Below, piece after piece: positions 9,333-16,568 of a stretch of DNA of 20,273 nt. The DNA lies in the NCBI GenBank assembly GCA_902767355.1, contig CACXHG010000057.1, forward strand, positions 1-20,273. The letters are read 5' to 3'. Position 1 is the first letter of the stretch. Every line of letters begins with the position of its first letter. Made by a program: the position numbers and the translations under genes. Source of the stretch: an uncultured Bacteroidia bacterium (GTDB lineage: Bacteria > Bacteroidota > Bacteroidia > Bacteroidales > UBA932). The notes under the pieces are model-generated. The model searched no databases. It was not told the DNA's origin and saw only the letters and a program-made list of their open reading frames with translations.

Positions 9333-11855
9333 ATGAGAAAGATTTTATATCGCCTTATATGCCTTGCCGCGGCGCTGGTGCTCCTTGGCCCGGCAGCCGG
9401 TGCCCAGGCCTCCAAATGGACCTTCGGCAGGCGGCTGAAGCGCCCGGTGGCGGCAGCTCCGGCTCCGGATACCGCCAAGAAGCCTACTCAATACGAGAAG
9501 TTCCTGAAGAAAAAAGGAATAAAGAAAGAGTGCGGCGCCTTTACTCTCTACACCGACGGCAAGGAGGTGTGGCTGGAAATCCCCGACTCGCTCATGGGGC
9601 GCAAGCTTTTGCTGAGCACCGTGCTTAAAGACAGTTCCGACCCCTGGGTCGAGGTAGGGCAGAACGTGAGCCCGAACAAGACTTTTGTGCTGGGACGCAC
9701 GGACTCCCTGCTGATACTCTCCCAGCCGGTGCGGCTCCCCGAATCTGCCGACAGCCTGGAGCGGGGCACCCTGCGCGAGGGCGTGCCGCCGACAATACGC
9801 TACGCTTTTCCCATAATGATGCGCAATGGCGACTCCACCGCCGTGGTGGTCAAGGCCGGCAAGCTTTTCGATGCCTCCAACAAGGATGTGCTGGAAATGA
9901 AGGCGGTTCTCTATGGCGACACCAAAGGCCTTATGAACGGCGTCCTGCGCAGCGAACTCTCCGGCAAAGGCCGCCTGGTGCGCTATGGCCGGGAGCACTT
10001 GGGCATCAGCCGTGAACTCACCTTCGAGGGCGACGACGGCACTTACAGCAATGAGAGGGTTTCCGGCAACGGCAAAAAGACCAGGATAAGCGGCACCTTC
10101 GTGGCCCTCTTGTCGCTGGTTCCAGAGCGCGAGCTGGCTCTTCGCAAGGTGGATCCCAGAATCGGCGTGCGCCGCCAGGCCTACCGCGATTTCTCTTCGG
10201 AAAAAGGGGTCAAGGCAGAATATGACGCAGCCAGGTGGAACCTCTCTGCCGGCGAGCATATCATGGTATATATCGATACGCTGTTCCCCGCCAGCCGCCG
10301 CGAGGCCATCCGCCGTGGCGTGGAGGCCTGGAACGCCGGCTTCCGCCAGGCTGGCCTGGGCGACGTGGTCAAGGCTGTGCCTTATCCGCGCGACAGCTCA
10401 TTCTGCGCCGACAATCCGTTTATCTGCAAGGTGATACCAATCTCAAACGACGTGGACCTGCTGCGCAGCAGCACCATAGGCAGCCCGCTCACCGGCGGCA
10501 CGCTTGGCGCCACCATCACCGTTCCGCAGGGCTATCTGACCCAGATTTGGCGCCAGTACGCCTTCGCTATCAGCGCTTCTGACGGCCGCTTCAGGACGCT
10601 CTTCCCCAGCGAGTCTGCACTCTGCGAGATTCTTACCGCCGCCATCATGCGCTCTTTCGGCAGCGTGCTCGGACTTGCCGACAATCTGGCCGGCAGTGCG
10701 GCCTACAGCCCCGAGCAGCTCCGGGATCCGGCATTTACCGCCACGCACGGCATCACAGCCTCCGTCATGGACCGCGGCGCGATGTTCAACACCTTGGCCC
10801 GCCCGGGCGACAGGCGCGCCGGCGTACCTACAATCTCAAATCAGATAGGTACTTACGATAAGTACGCCATAGAGTGGCTCTACAAGGTTTTCCCCGAAGA
10901 CACCGACACCGAGGCTGCACTGAAGGCCCTGGTGGATGCCCACGAGGGCGATGCCGAATATCTTTATCTTCCCGAGCAGGGCACAGGTATGGCCGCCCGC
11001 GATATCCGCGCCCGCAGCGGCGACCTTGGCAATGACCCTCTGGCAGAATACAACGCCCGCGTGGCGACGCTCAAATATGTTGCGGCAAACAGCGCGCAGT
11101 GGCTGCGCGATGCACGCCTGGCCGAAAGTCCGGACCGCTACCTGTTCTACGAGTGGCTGTGGCTGCGCTTCAACGATGCCACCCAGCTGCTGTCCGCGCG
11201 CCTTGGCGGAGTGGTGTCGCATCCTGTCGGAAGCGGTCGGCCCAAATTCACGGCAGTGGATAAACAGCTTCAGAAAGAATATATCAAGACCATTTTCGAG
11301 GGCTGGCGCAATCTGGACTGGATGGATGCCGACCGCGAACTGCTGCACTACGCCGGGCCTTATGCCAGCGACGATGCCATGACCTACTACTATATGGCCA
11401 ACCTGACCGGCACCCGTAACCGCCTGAACAATATTGTCTTCGCCTGGAAAGAGGCCGGCAGCGGCTATTCTCCCGACGAATATCTCTGTGACGTGGAGAC
11501 CCAGCTGCTTAAGAATGTCCGCCAGGGCAGATTGGAGCCGATGGAAGACCAGGGCATAGGGACATTCATAATGATGGGGCTTATCAACGCCTCGCCCACG
11601 CTCAAGGCCAATTACAACCGCCAGGCGCAGACGCAGGGGCTGAAGGCTTTCGAGGCCTCTGAAGATGTCTATACAGCGTTGCCCGGGGTACCGACCTCGG
11701 ATCTGGAAGAAGTGGATATACTTTGCAAGCGGCATCTGGAAAAAATCCGTACTGTCCTGCGGCAGGGGCACGCCAAGGCCACGGACAGCCATGTCCGCGG
11801 CAAGATAGGCTTCCTGCTGAGGGTGGTGGATACCGCACTTGAATCAGAACAATAA
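9333..11855 (+). CDS. Inactive-looking paralogue of the Met-zincin protease (pseudoprotease)
   Basis: An 840-residue exported protein collinear with the preceding protease. It has a signal peptide ending AGAQA (cleavage near residue 26), a basic segment PDTAKKPTQYEKFLKKKG, a beta region beginning AFTLYTDGKEVWLEIPDSLMGR, and a DUF4953-like domain with VYIDTLFP and VEAWN. The zinc-site helix is present but reads MRSFGSVLGLADN at residues 439-451. The four catalytic positions of the first protease (H445, E446, H449, H455) become R440, S441, S444 and D450. The Met-turn region is kept (ASVMDR, M479), as is the PEQLRDPAFTATHG segment between them. The gene is full length with no frameshift and has the same codon use as its neighbour, so it is not a decaying copy. 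A binding, chaperone or regulatory subunit role is plausible but inferred. Confidence 0.88.
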   Translation: MRKILYRLICLAAALVLLGPAAGAQASKWTFGRRLKRPVAAAPAPDTAKKPTQYEKFLKKKGIKKECGAFTLYTDGKEVWLEIPDSLMGRKLLLSTVLKDSSDPWVEVGQNVSPNKTFVLGRTDSLLILSQPVRLPESADSLERGTLREGVPPTIRYAFPIMMRNGDSTAVVVKAGKLFDASNKDVLEMKAVLYGDTKGLMNGVLRSELSGKGRLVRYGREHLGISRELTFEGDDGTYSNERVSGNGKKTRISGTFVALLSLVPERELALRKVDPRIGVRRQAYRDFSSEKGVKAEYDAARWNLSAGEHIMVYIDTLFPASRREAIRRGVEAWNAGFRQAGLGDVVKAVPYPRDSSFCADNPFICKVIPISNDVDLLRSSTIGSPLTGGTLGATITVPQGYLTQIWRQYAFAISASDGRFRTLFPSESALCEILTAAIMRSFGSVLGLADNLAGSAAYSPEQLRDPAFTATHGITASVMDRGAMFNTLARPGDRRAGVPTISNQIGTYDKYAIEWLYKVFPEDTDTEAALKALVDAHEGDAEYLYLPEQGTGMAARDIRARSGDLGNDPLAEYNARVATLKYVAANSAQWLRDARLAESPDRYLFYEWLWLRFNDATQLLSARLGGVVSHPVGSGRPKFTAVDKQLQKEYIKTIFEGWRNLDWMDADRELLHYAGPYASDDAMTYYYMANLTGTRNRLNNIVFAWKEAGSGYSPDEYLCDVETQLLKNVRQGRLEPMEDQGIGTFIMMGLINASPTLKANYNRQAQTQGLKAFEASEDVYTALPGVPTSDLEEVDILCKRHLEKIRTVLRQGHAKATDSHVRGKIGFLLRVVDTALESEQ

Positions 11856-11890
11856 TTTCCAATCATATACCAACTTTAATTTTAGCATTT

Positions 11891-14032
11891 ATGAAAAAAA
11901 CATTGATCCTTCTTGCTGCGCTGCTGGCATTTGCAGCCTGCAAGCCCGTAGAGGTCGAGGTTATCAAGGAGGTTGAGGTAGAGAAAATCGTGGATATCCT
12001 CTCTCTCAATGCAGCCCAGTTGCGCGTGCCCAACTCTGCAGTTGAGCAGCCCCTGTCTTTCACCACTACCGACGCCTGGACAATTTCCAGCGACGTGGAC
12101 TGGATTACTTTCGACAAGACCAGCGGCAATTCCGGTTCTTCAAATGTTACCATGAAGGTGGCTGCCAACAGCGCCTACGACACCCGCACCGGCCGCGTCA
12201 CTCTCAGCACTTCCCGCGACGGCACTGCCAAGAACACCGTGTTCACAGTGGTTCAGTCCGAGACAGAGGTGTTCAACACTACAGTAGAATGCGTTGTGAG
12301 CAATGCCGAGCAGGATATCACTGTCGCCTATAATTCACAGCTCACTCCCGAAGTGACCATTGTAGAAGGTTCGCAGTGGCTTAGCGTACTTCAGACAAAG
12401 GCAGCTCCGGTGGATGGCAAAATTGTAGTCCACGTGGCTGCAAATGAGACTCTTGCGCTGCGAATGGGCTCTTTCACTGTGGCTGCCGGCAGTTCGGTTC
12501 AGACCTATAATGTGACTCAGCAGTCGCAGAATGTTGCCGCCAGTGCAAGCGTCCTGTTCCTTGGCAACAAGCAGGATATGTATGACAACGAGAACTGGGC
12601 ATTTAGGAATTTTGCCCAGTATGCCATCAATTTTGCAACCTCGGAAGGGGAGGTAACTCTTGTCCTGAACGTAGATCCTGAGCATGAAGATATCAGCATA
12701 GTTCCTATGGGTGTATATGTTATGGATGAATCCGGCACTTATGCTCCAGGAACTTATTCTATTGCGTGCGGCGAAGGCAGCAAATATGTGACTTCTGTCG
12801 TAGTGGGCGATAAGGCAGCCGAAATAATCGACGGTACTGTTACGGTTACCAATGTTGGCAGCAAGTATTCTGTTTTGGCAGAACTGGTTGATGTAGAAGG
12901 TAATGAATATAGCTATAATTATCAGGGCGAACTCGTAGTAGAAGATGCATCTTTCGGCGTTCTTTCCGAGCAGCCCAGTTTCAACAATAATTACAACACC
13001 TACTTTGCTACGGGGGCCAATGAGTGGAAACAGAGCTTGAGAATCAACAAAGCCGCTGCAGAAGGCTTGCCTTGGATTACTGGTCTGTATATGACCTTTT
13101 ATGGCCCTGCCGGGGAATTGGCAGACCACAGTGTTCATGCAGGTGTATATACATACAGCGGAGCGGAGCCTGAAACTGTTGAAACCGGTTATGCCAAGGG
13201 TAATCTCAATGCTGCTCCCGGCACACTCGTAATGTCCGGTAATTCGGCAAATGGTGGAGAGATCTCTGTCCCTGACGGAGAAACTTTCACCGTGACCGTC
13301 ACAAAAGCCGATGACGGCACTTATACGTACGTGCTTAAAGGTAAGCTTCGCGAGCGGATACATGCTCTTGACGAAGAAGGTTATTGGGCTTATGACGAAG
13401 AGAATAACCCTATTTTTGACAAGGATGAAACATTTGATGTGAATATAACGCTCCCTTCAGTTACAGTACCGGCATCTGAAGACAACAGTCTCGTTCCGAT
13501 TCTTGACGGCGATGCAGTGTTCTCTTATATGCTTTCTTTCAGCAGTGCTTATTCCGTTCAATACTATGGAGATGTATTTGGCAACGGCGGAAACATCGTT
13601 ACCTTCGGCTGGAATCCCGGCACTGTCAATGAGAATTACTATGTTTTCCTGTCTGCAGATATGGGTGGCGATTTTGAATTTGTGCCCACTATCAGCAACC
13701 GCTACTCCCAGCAGAATCTGGTTGAAGGTACTTATACTTATTCTGAAACCGTTCAGGAGGGTAAACAGACATTGCTGCCCGGCTTGTATAACGGCACAAC
13801 TTCGCGCAACTTTGTCCAGAATGGTTACACGGGCACATATTATTACATAACCGGCGGTTCGGTTACTTATCAGGGTGGCGTGTTTACGTTTGACTTGACC
13901 GGTGTCAATTCCAAGGGCGAGTCGGCTCATTTCACAGGTTCCGTCGCCAGCAGCATCAATGTGATGGATGGCCGGTACCAGAATTATCACAGCAGGTTTA
14001 CGCTTAAACCTTACGTAGTTCCCGCTCCGTAA
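11891..14032 (+). CDS. BACON-domain surface lipoprotein with three C-terminal repeat modules
   Basis: A 713-residue lipoprotein with a short signal peptide, lipobox AAC and acylated Cys17. A charged tether follows (residues 19-34, alternating Val with Glu/Lys). Next is a clear BACON domain (about 36-125, with the DAWTISSDVDWITFDKTSG signature) and a second, weaker BACON-like domain (about 130-216). The rest falls into three related modules at about 221-350, 356-486 and 540-700. Each has a G-x-Y-x-x-S turn (G287, G418, G613) followed by strands ending in a short Tyr-rich hairpin. BACON domains often act as spacers or mucin/glycan-binding modules in Bacteroidetes surface proteins; here a substrate-binding role for the locus is inferred. 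It follows the pseudoprotease gene after a 35-base AT-rich gap and is the last gene before the terminator. Confidence 0.85.
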   Translation: MKKTLILLAALLAFAACKPVEVEVIKEVEVEKIVDILSLNAAQLRVPNSAVEQPLSFTTTDAWTISSDVDWITFDKTSGNSGSSNVTMKVAANSAYDTRTGRVTLSTSRDGTAKNTVFTVVQSETEVFNTTVECVVSNAEQDITVAYNSQLTPEVTIVEGSQWLSVLQTKAAPVDGKIVVHVAANETLALRMGSFTVAAGSSVQTYNVTQQSQNVAASASVLFLGNKQDMYDNENWAFRNFAQYAINFATSEGEVTLVLNVDPEHEDISIVPMGVYVMDESGTYAPGTYSIACGEGSKYVTSVVVGDKAAEIIDGTVTVTNVGSKYSVLAELVDVEGNEYSYNYQGELVVEDASFGVLSEQPSFNNNYNTYFATGANEWKQSLRINKAAAEGLPWITGLYMTFYGPAGELADHSVHAGVYTYSGAEPETVETGYAKGNLNAAPGTLVMSGNSANGGEISVPDGETFTVTVTKADDGTYTYVLKGKLRERIHALDEEGYWAYDEENNPIFDKDETFDVNITLPSVTVPASEDNSLVPILDGDAVFSYMLSFSSAYSVQYYGDVFGNGGNIVTFGWNPGTVNENYYVFLSADMGGDFEFVPTISNRYSQQNLVEGTYTYSETVQEGKQTLLPGLYNGTTSRNFVQNGYTGTYYYITGGSVTYQGGVFTFDLTGVNSKGESAHFTGSVASSINVMDGRYQNYHSRFTLKPYVVPAP

Positions 14033-14053
14033 TATATGTTCTTTGCAAATAAC

Positions 14054-14090
14054 AACCGCCGCAGGCTTCCCGCCTGCGGCGGTTTTTATT
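14054..14090 (+). terminator. Intrinsic (Rho-independent) terminator of the Sus-type operon
   Basis: A perfect 11-bp GC-rich stem (14056-14066 paired with 14072-14082) closes a 5-base loop TTCCC. It is extended by two A-T pairs and followed by TTTTTATT. It starts 21 bases after the stop of the BACON lipoprotein gene and ends the seven-gene unit. Confidence 0.93.
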
Positions 14091-14104
14091 ATCTGGATAA
14101 TTGG

Positions 14105-14112
14105 TATTTTTG
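14105..14112 (+). promoter_or_regulatory. Candidate Bacteroidetes -7 promoter element
   Basis: TATTTTTG matches the Bacteroidetes -7 consensus TAnnTTTG exactly. A start site near 14118 would leave a leader of about 15 bases before the ATG at 14133. The expected -33 TTTG falls in the T-tract of the terminator, where only a partial match exists. This element would drive the LOG-like gene separately from the upstream operon. Confidence 0.45.
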
Positions 14113-14132
14113 TGGGAAAATTGTTTTTGACG

Positions 14133-15071
14133 ATGGAAAACTATCAGATAAGGCGCTGCCTCTACTCGGCGCGCGATCTTTACGATGCTTTTGACCCCGC
14201 TGACGAATCGTCTTATGCAAAGTGCTATGATGCACGCATTTATGCCGATGTGCTGATGGATGGCAAGCGCAGCCGGGCGCTGGCTGTGACCCTGCCGCGC
14301 ACCCTGCACGACCATTCTATAAGCACCGCCCTGTTCGCTTTTTTGGCCGACTGGTCGCCGGCGGATGTGGTGGGGGTTATGGGCGGCCACGCCATGCGCC
14401 GCAGCGACCCCGCTTTCAGGAAAGTGGCCCTGGCGAGCAAGACACTCACCGAGCAGGGCAAGCTGATGGTCTCCGGCGGCGGCCCCGGCGCCATGGAAGC
14501 GACCCACTTCGGGGCCTGGATGGCCGGCCGCACAGAGGCAGAGCTGGACGCCGCCCTGCAAATGCTACTCTCAGCTGATACCTTTGCCGACAAAGGCTGG
14601 CTGTCAACGGCCTTTGGCGTGATGGAGCGCTTCCCGCAGGAGCGCTACAAGAGCCTGGGCATACCCACCTGGCTCTACGGCCACGAGCCGCCGACTCCGT
14701 TTGCCACCCACATCGCCAAGTATTTCGACAACAGCCTGCGCGAAGACAATATCCTCACTGTGTCCGTCGGGGGCATAATCTTCGCTCCCGGTTCGGCCGG
14801 TACCCTGCAGGAGGTATTCCAGGAGGCGGCGCAGGACCATTACCACAGTTGCGACGTTTCCAGCCCCATAGTCTTTTTCGGCAAGGATTTCTGGACGCGG
14901 ACGGTGCCGCTGTACGGGTTTCTGCAGAGTCTGATGGAGAGCGGCTTTTACAAAGATTTGCTGCTCAGCATTCACGACGAGCCGGAGGAAATAGTGCGTC
15001 AGATTATGGCTTTCCGGCCCGAAATGCCCCGCGAGCAGCAGCACGAGCGCCTGGGGCGGAAACTCCAGTAG
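14133..15071 (+). CDS. LOG-like Rossmann-fold nucleotide-binding protein
   Basis: A 312-residue cytosolic protein of the lysine-decarboxylase-like/LOG superfamily, whose better-known members cleave nucleoside 5'-monophosphates to base and ribose phosphate. The nucleotide loop SGGGPGAMEA is at residues 114-123, and the second motif, FAPGSAGTLQE (217-227), corresponds to PGGxGTxxE of LOG proteins with Ser-Ala where the family has a Gly and a variable residue. Longer than the short LOG proteins (about 180-200 residues), it has an extra N-terminal part (1-60) and a central insertion. I chose ATG 14133 over the in-frame TTG at 14043 because the longer form would read through the terminator hairpin and produce a low-complexity extension. 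The enzyme activity is uncertain. It stands alone between a terminator and the next operon. Confidence 0.8.
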   Translation: MENYQIRRCLYSARDLYDAFDPADESSYAKCYDARIYADVLMDGKRSRALAVTLPRTLHDHSISTALFAFLADWSPADVVGVMGGHAMRRSDPAFRKVALASKTLTEQGKLMVSGGGPGAMEATHFGAWMAGRTEAELDAALQMLLSADTFADKGWLSTAFGVMERFPQERYKSLGIPTWLYGHEPPTPFATHIAKYFDNSLREDNILTVSVGGIIFAPGSAGTLQEVFQEAAQDHYHSCDVSSPIVFFGKDFWTRTVPLYGFLQSLMESGFYKDLLLSIHDEPEEIVRQIMAFRPEMPREQQHERLGRKLQ

Positions 15072-15073
15072 TT

Positions 15074-15102
15074 TACCGATTAACTTATGTGCTGAATCGG
15101 TA
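15074..15102 (+). repeat. Inverted repeat just after the LOG-like gene
   Basis: TACCGATT (15074-15081) is repeated inverted as AATCGGTA (15095-15102) around a 13-base loop. The T-rich run only begins 12 bases after the stem (15115-15123), so it is a poor intrinsic terminator by the usual rule. It could be a weak terminator, an RNA-stabilising hairpin, or an operator just upstream of the promoter for the dehydrogenase operon. Confidence 0.45.
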
Positions 15103-15122
15103 CACCGACAACATTATTTTTT

Positions 15123-15130
15123 TAACTTTG
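15123..15130 (+). promoter_or_regulatory. Candidate Bacteroidetes -7 promoter for the 2-oxoacid dehydrogenase operon
   Basis: TAACTTTG is an exact match to TAnnTTTG. A start near 15137 gives a leader of about 35 AT-rich bases before ATG 15172. I see no good -33 TTTG at the expected distance. An alternative reading uses the TTTG at 15127-15130 as a -33 element with AATATTTG (15147-15154) as a one-mismatch -7, giving a leader of roughly 12 bases. Confidence 0.5.
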
Positions 15131-15171
15131 TGCGTTAATTTAAGAAAATATTTGAATATAAACAAGATAAT

Positions 15172-16554
15172 ATGGCATCAGTTGTAATTATGCCCAAGCA
15201 GGGGCAGAGTGTTGAGAGTTGCATTCTCACCGAATTCAAGAAAAACAAAGGCGACAAGGTTGCTGTAGGCGATATTCTCTTCGCTTATGAGACCGACAAA
15301 GCTTCTTTTGAAGAGGAGTCAAAAGTAGAGGGCGAGGTTCTCGCGGTTCTTTACAACGAAGGCGACGAGATACCCGTGCTGGCCAATGTGATGATTATCG
15401 GTCAGGCCGGCGAAGATATCAGCGCCCTTATGGCAGGTGCTCCCGCTGCCGCAGAGGCTCCCGCGGCTGCAGCCGAGCCCGAGGTTAAGTCGGCCGGCGT
15501 CGCTGCTCCCGAAGTCACCGTGCACGAGACCGCTCCGGCAGTCAAAGTAGAAGGCAAGCGCGCCATCAGCCCCAGAGCCAAAGCCCTTGCAGAAAAACTG
15601 AATGTCAATCTCGCATACGTAGTTGCCACCGGCCCCGAAGGACGCATCATTGAGCGTGACATCGAGGCCGCTGCTGCATCCGGGGCGCGTCAGACTCCTC
15701 TGGCAGCCAGGGTTGCTGCCGAAACCGGTATGACGGCTCCCGCAACTGGCAGCGGCCTGAGCGGCATGGCACGCGCCTGCGACCTGGGCGCAAGCGCTCC
15801 CGCAGCTGCTCCTGCAGCCAAACCCGCATCCAAGGACGTGCTGGAAAGCGGCGACGACTTTGAGGTCCGCAAGCTCACCAACATCCGCAAGGTGATTGCC
15901 AAGAGCATGTATGCCAGCCTGCAGAATTCCGCACAGCTGACCCACCACCTGAGCGCCGACGCCCGTCGCATCCAGGCTCTGCGCAAGAAAGCCAAGAAGG
16001 CATTGGAAGAGGGTCGCGTGGATGTCAACATCACCCTCAACGACTTCGTATGCTTCGCTGTAATCAAGGCCCTCAAGAAGTTCCCCAACGTGAACTCCCA
16101 CTTCCTGGGCGACAGCATCAAATATTTCAACAAGGTTCACCTGGGCCTGGCCGTGGATACCGACCGCGGACTCATGGTTCCCTGCGTGAAGAATGCCGAC
16201 GACCTCTCTATCGAGGGTCTGTCCCGCAATCTCAAGCAGGTGGCTGACGCCTGCAAGAAGGGCAATATCAATCCCGATATCCTCAGCCCCGAGGCAGCCA
16301 GCTTTACCGTGTCCAACCTGGGCAACTACGGCGTGGAGATATTTACCCCCATCATCAACCTGCCGCAGAGCGCCATCCTGGGCGTGAACACCATCGTGCC
16401 GCGTCCCAAGGACCTGGGTGGCGGAGTCTATGCCTTCGTGCCTCACATCGGCCTGTCGCTGACCTACGACCACCGCAGCATAGACGGCGGCGAGGCGACC
16501 CGCTTCCTGAAGCAGATTGCCACAGAAATCGAAAATCTCGAAGTTGAATTCTAA
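15172..16554 (+). CDS. pdhC: 2-oxoacid dehydrogenase complex E2 (dihydrolipoamide acyltransferase)
   Basis: The core of a pyruvate or branched-chain 2-oxoacid dehydrogenase complex; it transfers the acyl group from lipoamide to CoA. It has 460 residues. The lipoyl domain covers about 1-80 with the lipoylated lysine K43 in YETDKAS. An Ala/Pro-rich linker (about 85-125) leads to a peripheral-subunit-binding domain at 132-167 (SPRAKALAEKL and ATGPEGRIIERDI). A second, diverged PSBD-like segment lies at 175-206. After another Ala/Pro linker comes the acyltransferase domain (230-460) with the active-site DHRSIDGG motif (H434, D438). The lipoyl domain starts immediately after Met, so the start is secure. 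E3 follows after 14 bases and fused E1 after that. The gene symbol is tentative because the substrate is not decided by the sequence. Confidence 0.94.
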   Translation: MASVVIMPKQGQSVESCILTEFKKNKGDKVAVGDILFAYETDKASFEEESKVEGEVLAVLYNEGDEIPVLANVMIIGQAGEDISALMAGAPAAAEAPAAAAEPEVKSAGVAAPEVTVHETAPAVKVEGKRAISPRAKALAEKLNVNLAYVVATGPEGRIIERDIEAAAASGARQTPLAARVAAETGMTAPATGSGLSGMARACDLGASAPAAAPAAKPASKDVLESGDDFEVRKLTNIRKVIAKSMYASLQNSAQLTHHLSADARRIQALRKKAKKALEEGRVDVNITLNDFVCFAVIKALKKFPNVNSHFLGDSIKYFNKVHLGLAVDTDRGLMVPCVKNADDLSIEGLSRNLKQVADACKKGNINPDILSPEAASFTVSNLGNYGVEIFTPIINLPQSAILGVNTIVPRPKDLGGGVYAFVPHIGLSLTYDHRSIDGGEATRFLKQIATEIENLEVEF

Positions 16555-16568
16555 ATTACCTACTCTAT

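Noticed and set aside
9359..11382. Alternative forward frames inside the pseudoprotease gene, considered as signs of a frameshift
   Set aside because: The main frame is continuous for 840 codons and aligns along its whole length with the neighbouring protease, so the lost zinc site is not due to a reading-frame error.
7362..11792. Antisense open frames of about 300-410 codons opposite the two protease-family genes
   Set aside because: They are shadows of C/G-ending sense codons; the sense genes are complete with signal peptides and conserved motifs.
11856..11890. Separate promoter for the BACON lipoprotein gene in the 35-base gap
   Set aside because: The gap is AT-rich but contains no TAnnTTTG or -33 TTTG match, so I treat the gene as part of the upstream unit.
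14043..14132. Upstream in-frame TTG start that would extend the LOG-like protein by 30 residues
   Set aside because: The extension would be translated from the terminator hairpin itself. ATG 14133 follows a good -7 box and gives a normal N-terminus.
14849..15187. Forward open frame of 112 codons over the end of the LOG-like gene and the following gap
   Set aside because: It is out of frame with the LOG-like gene, has no motif and would run into the E2 start and its promoter.
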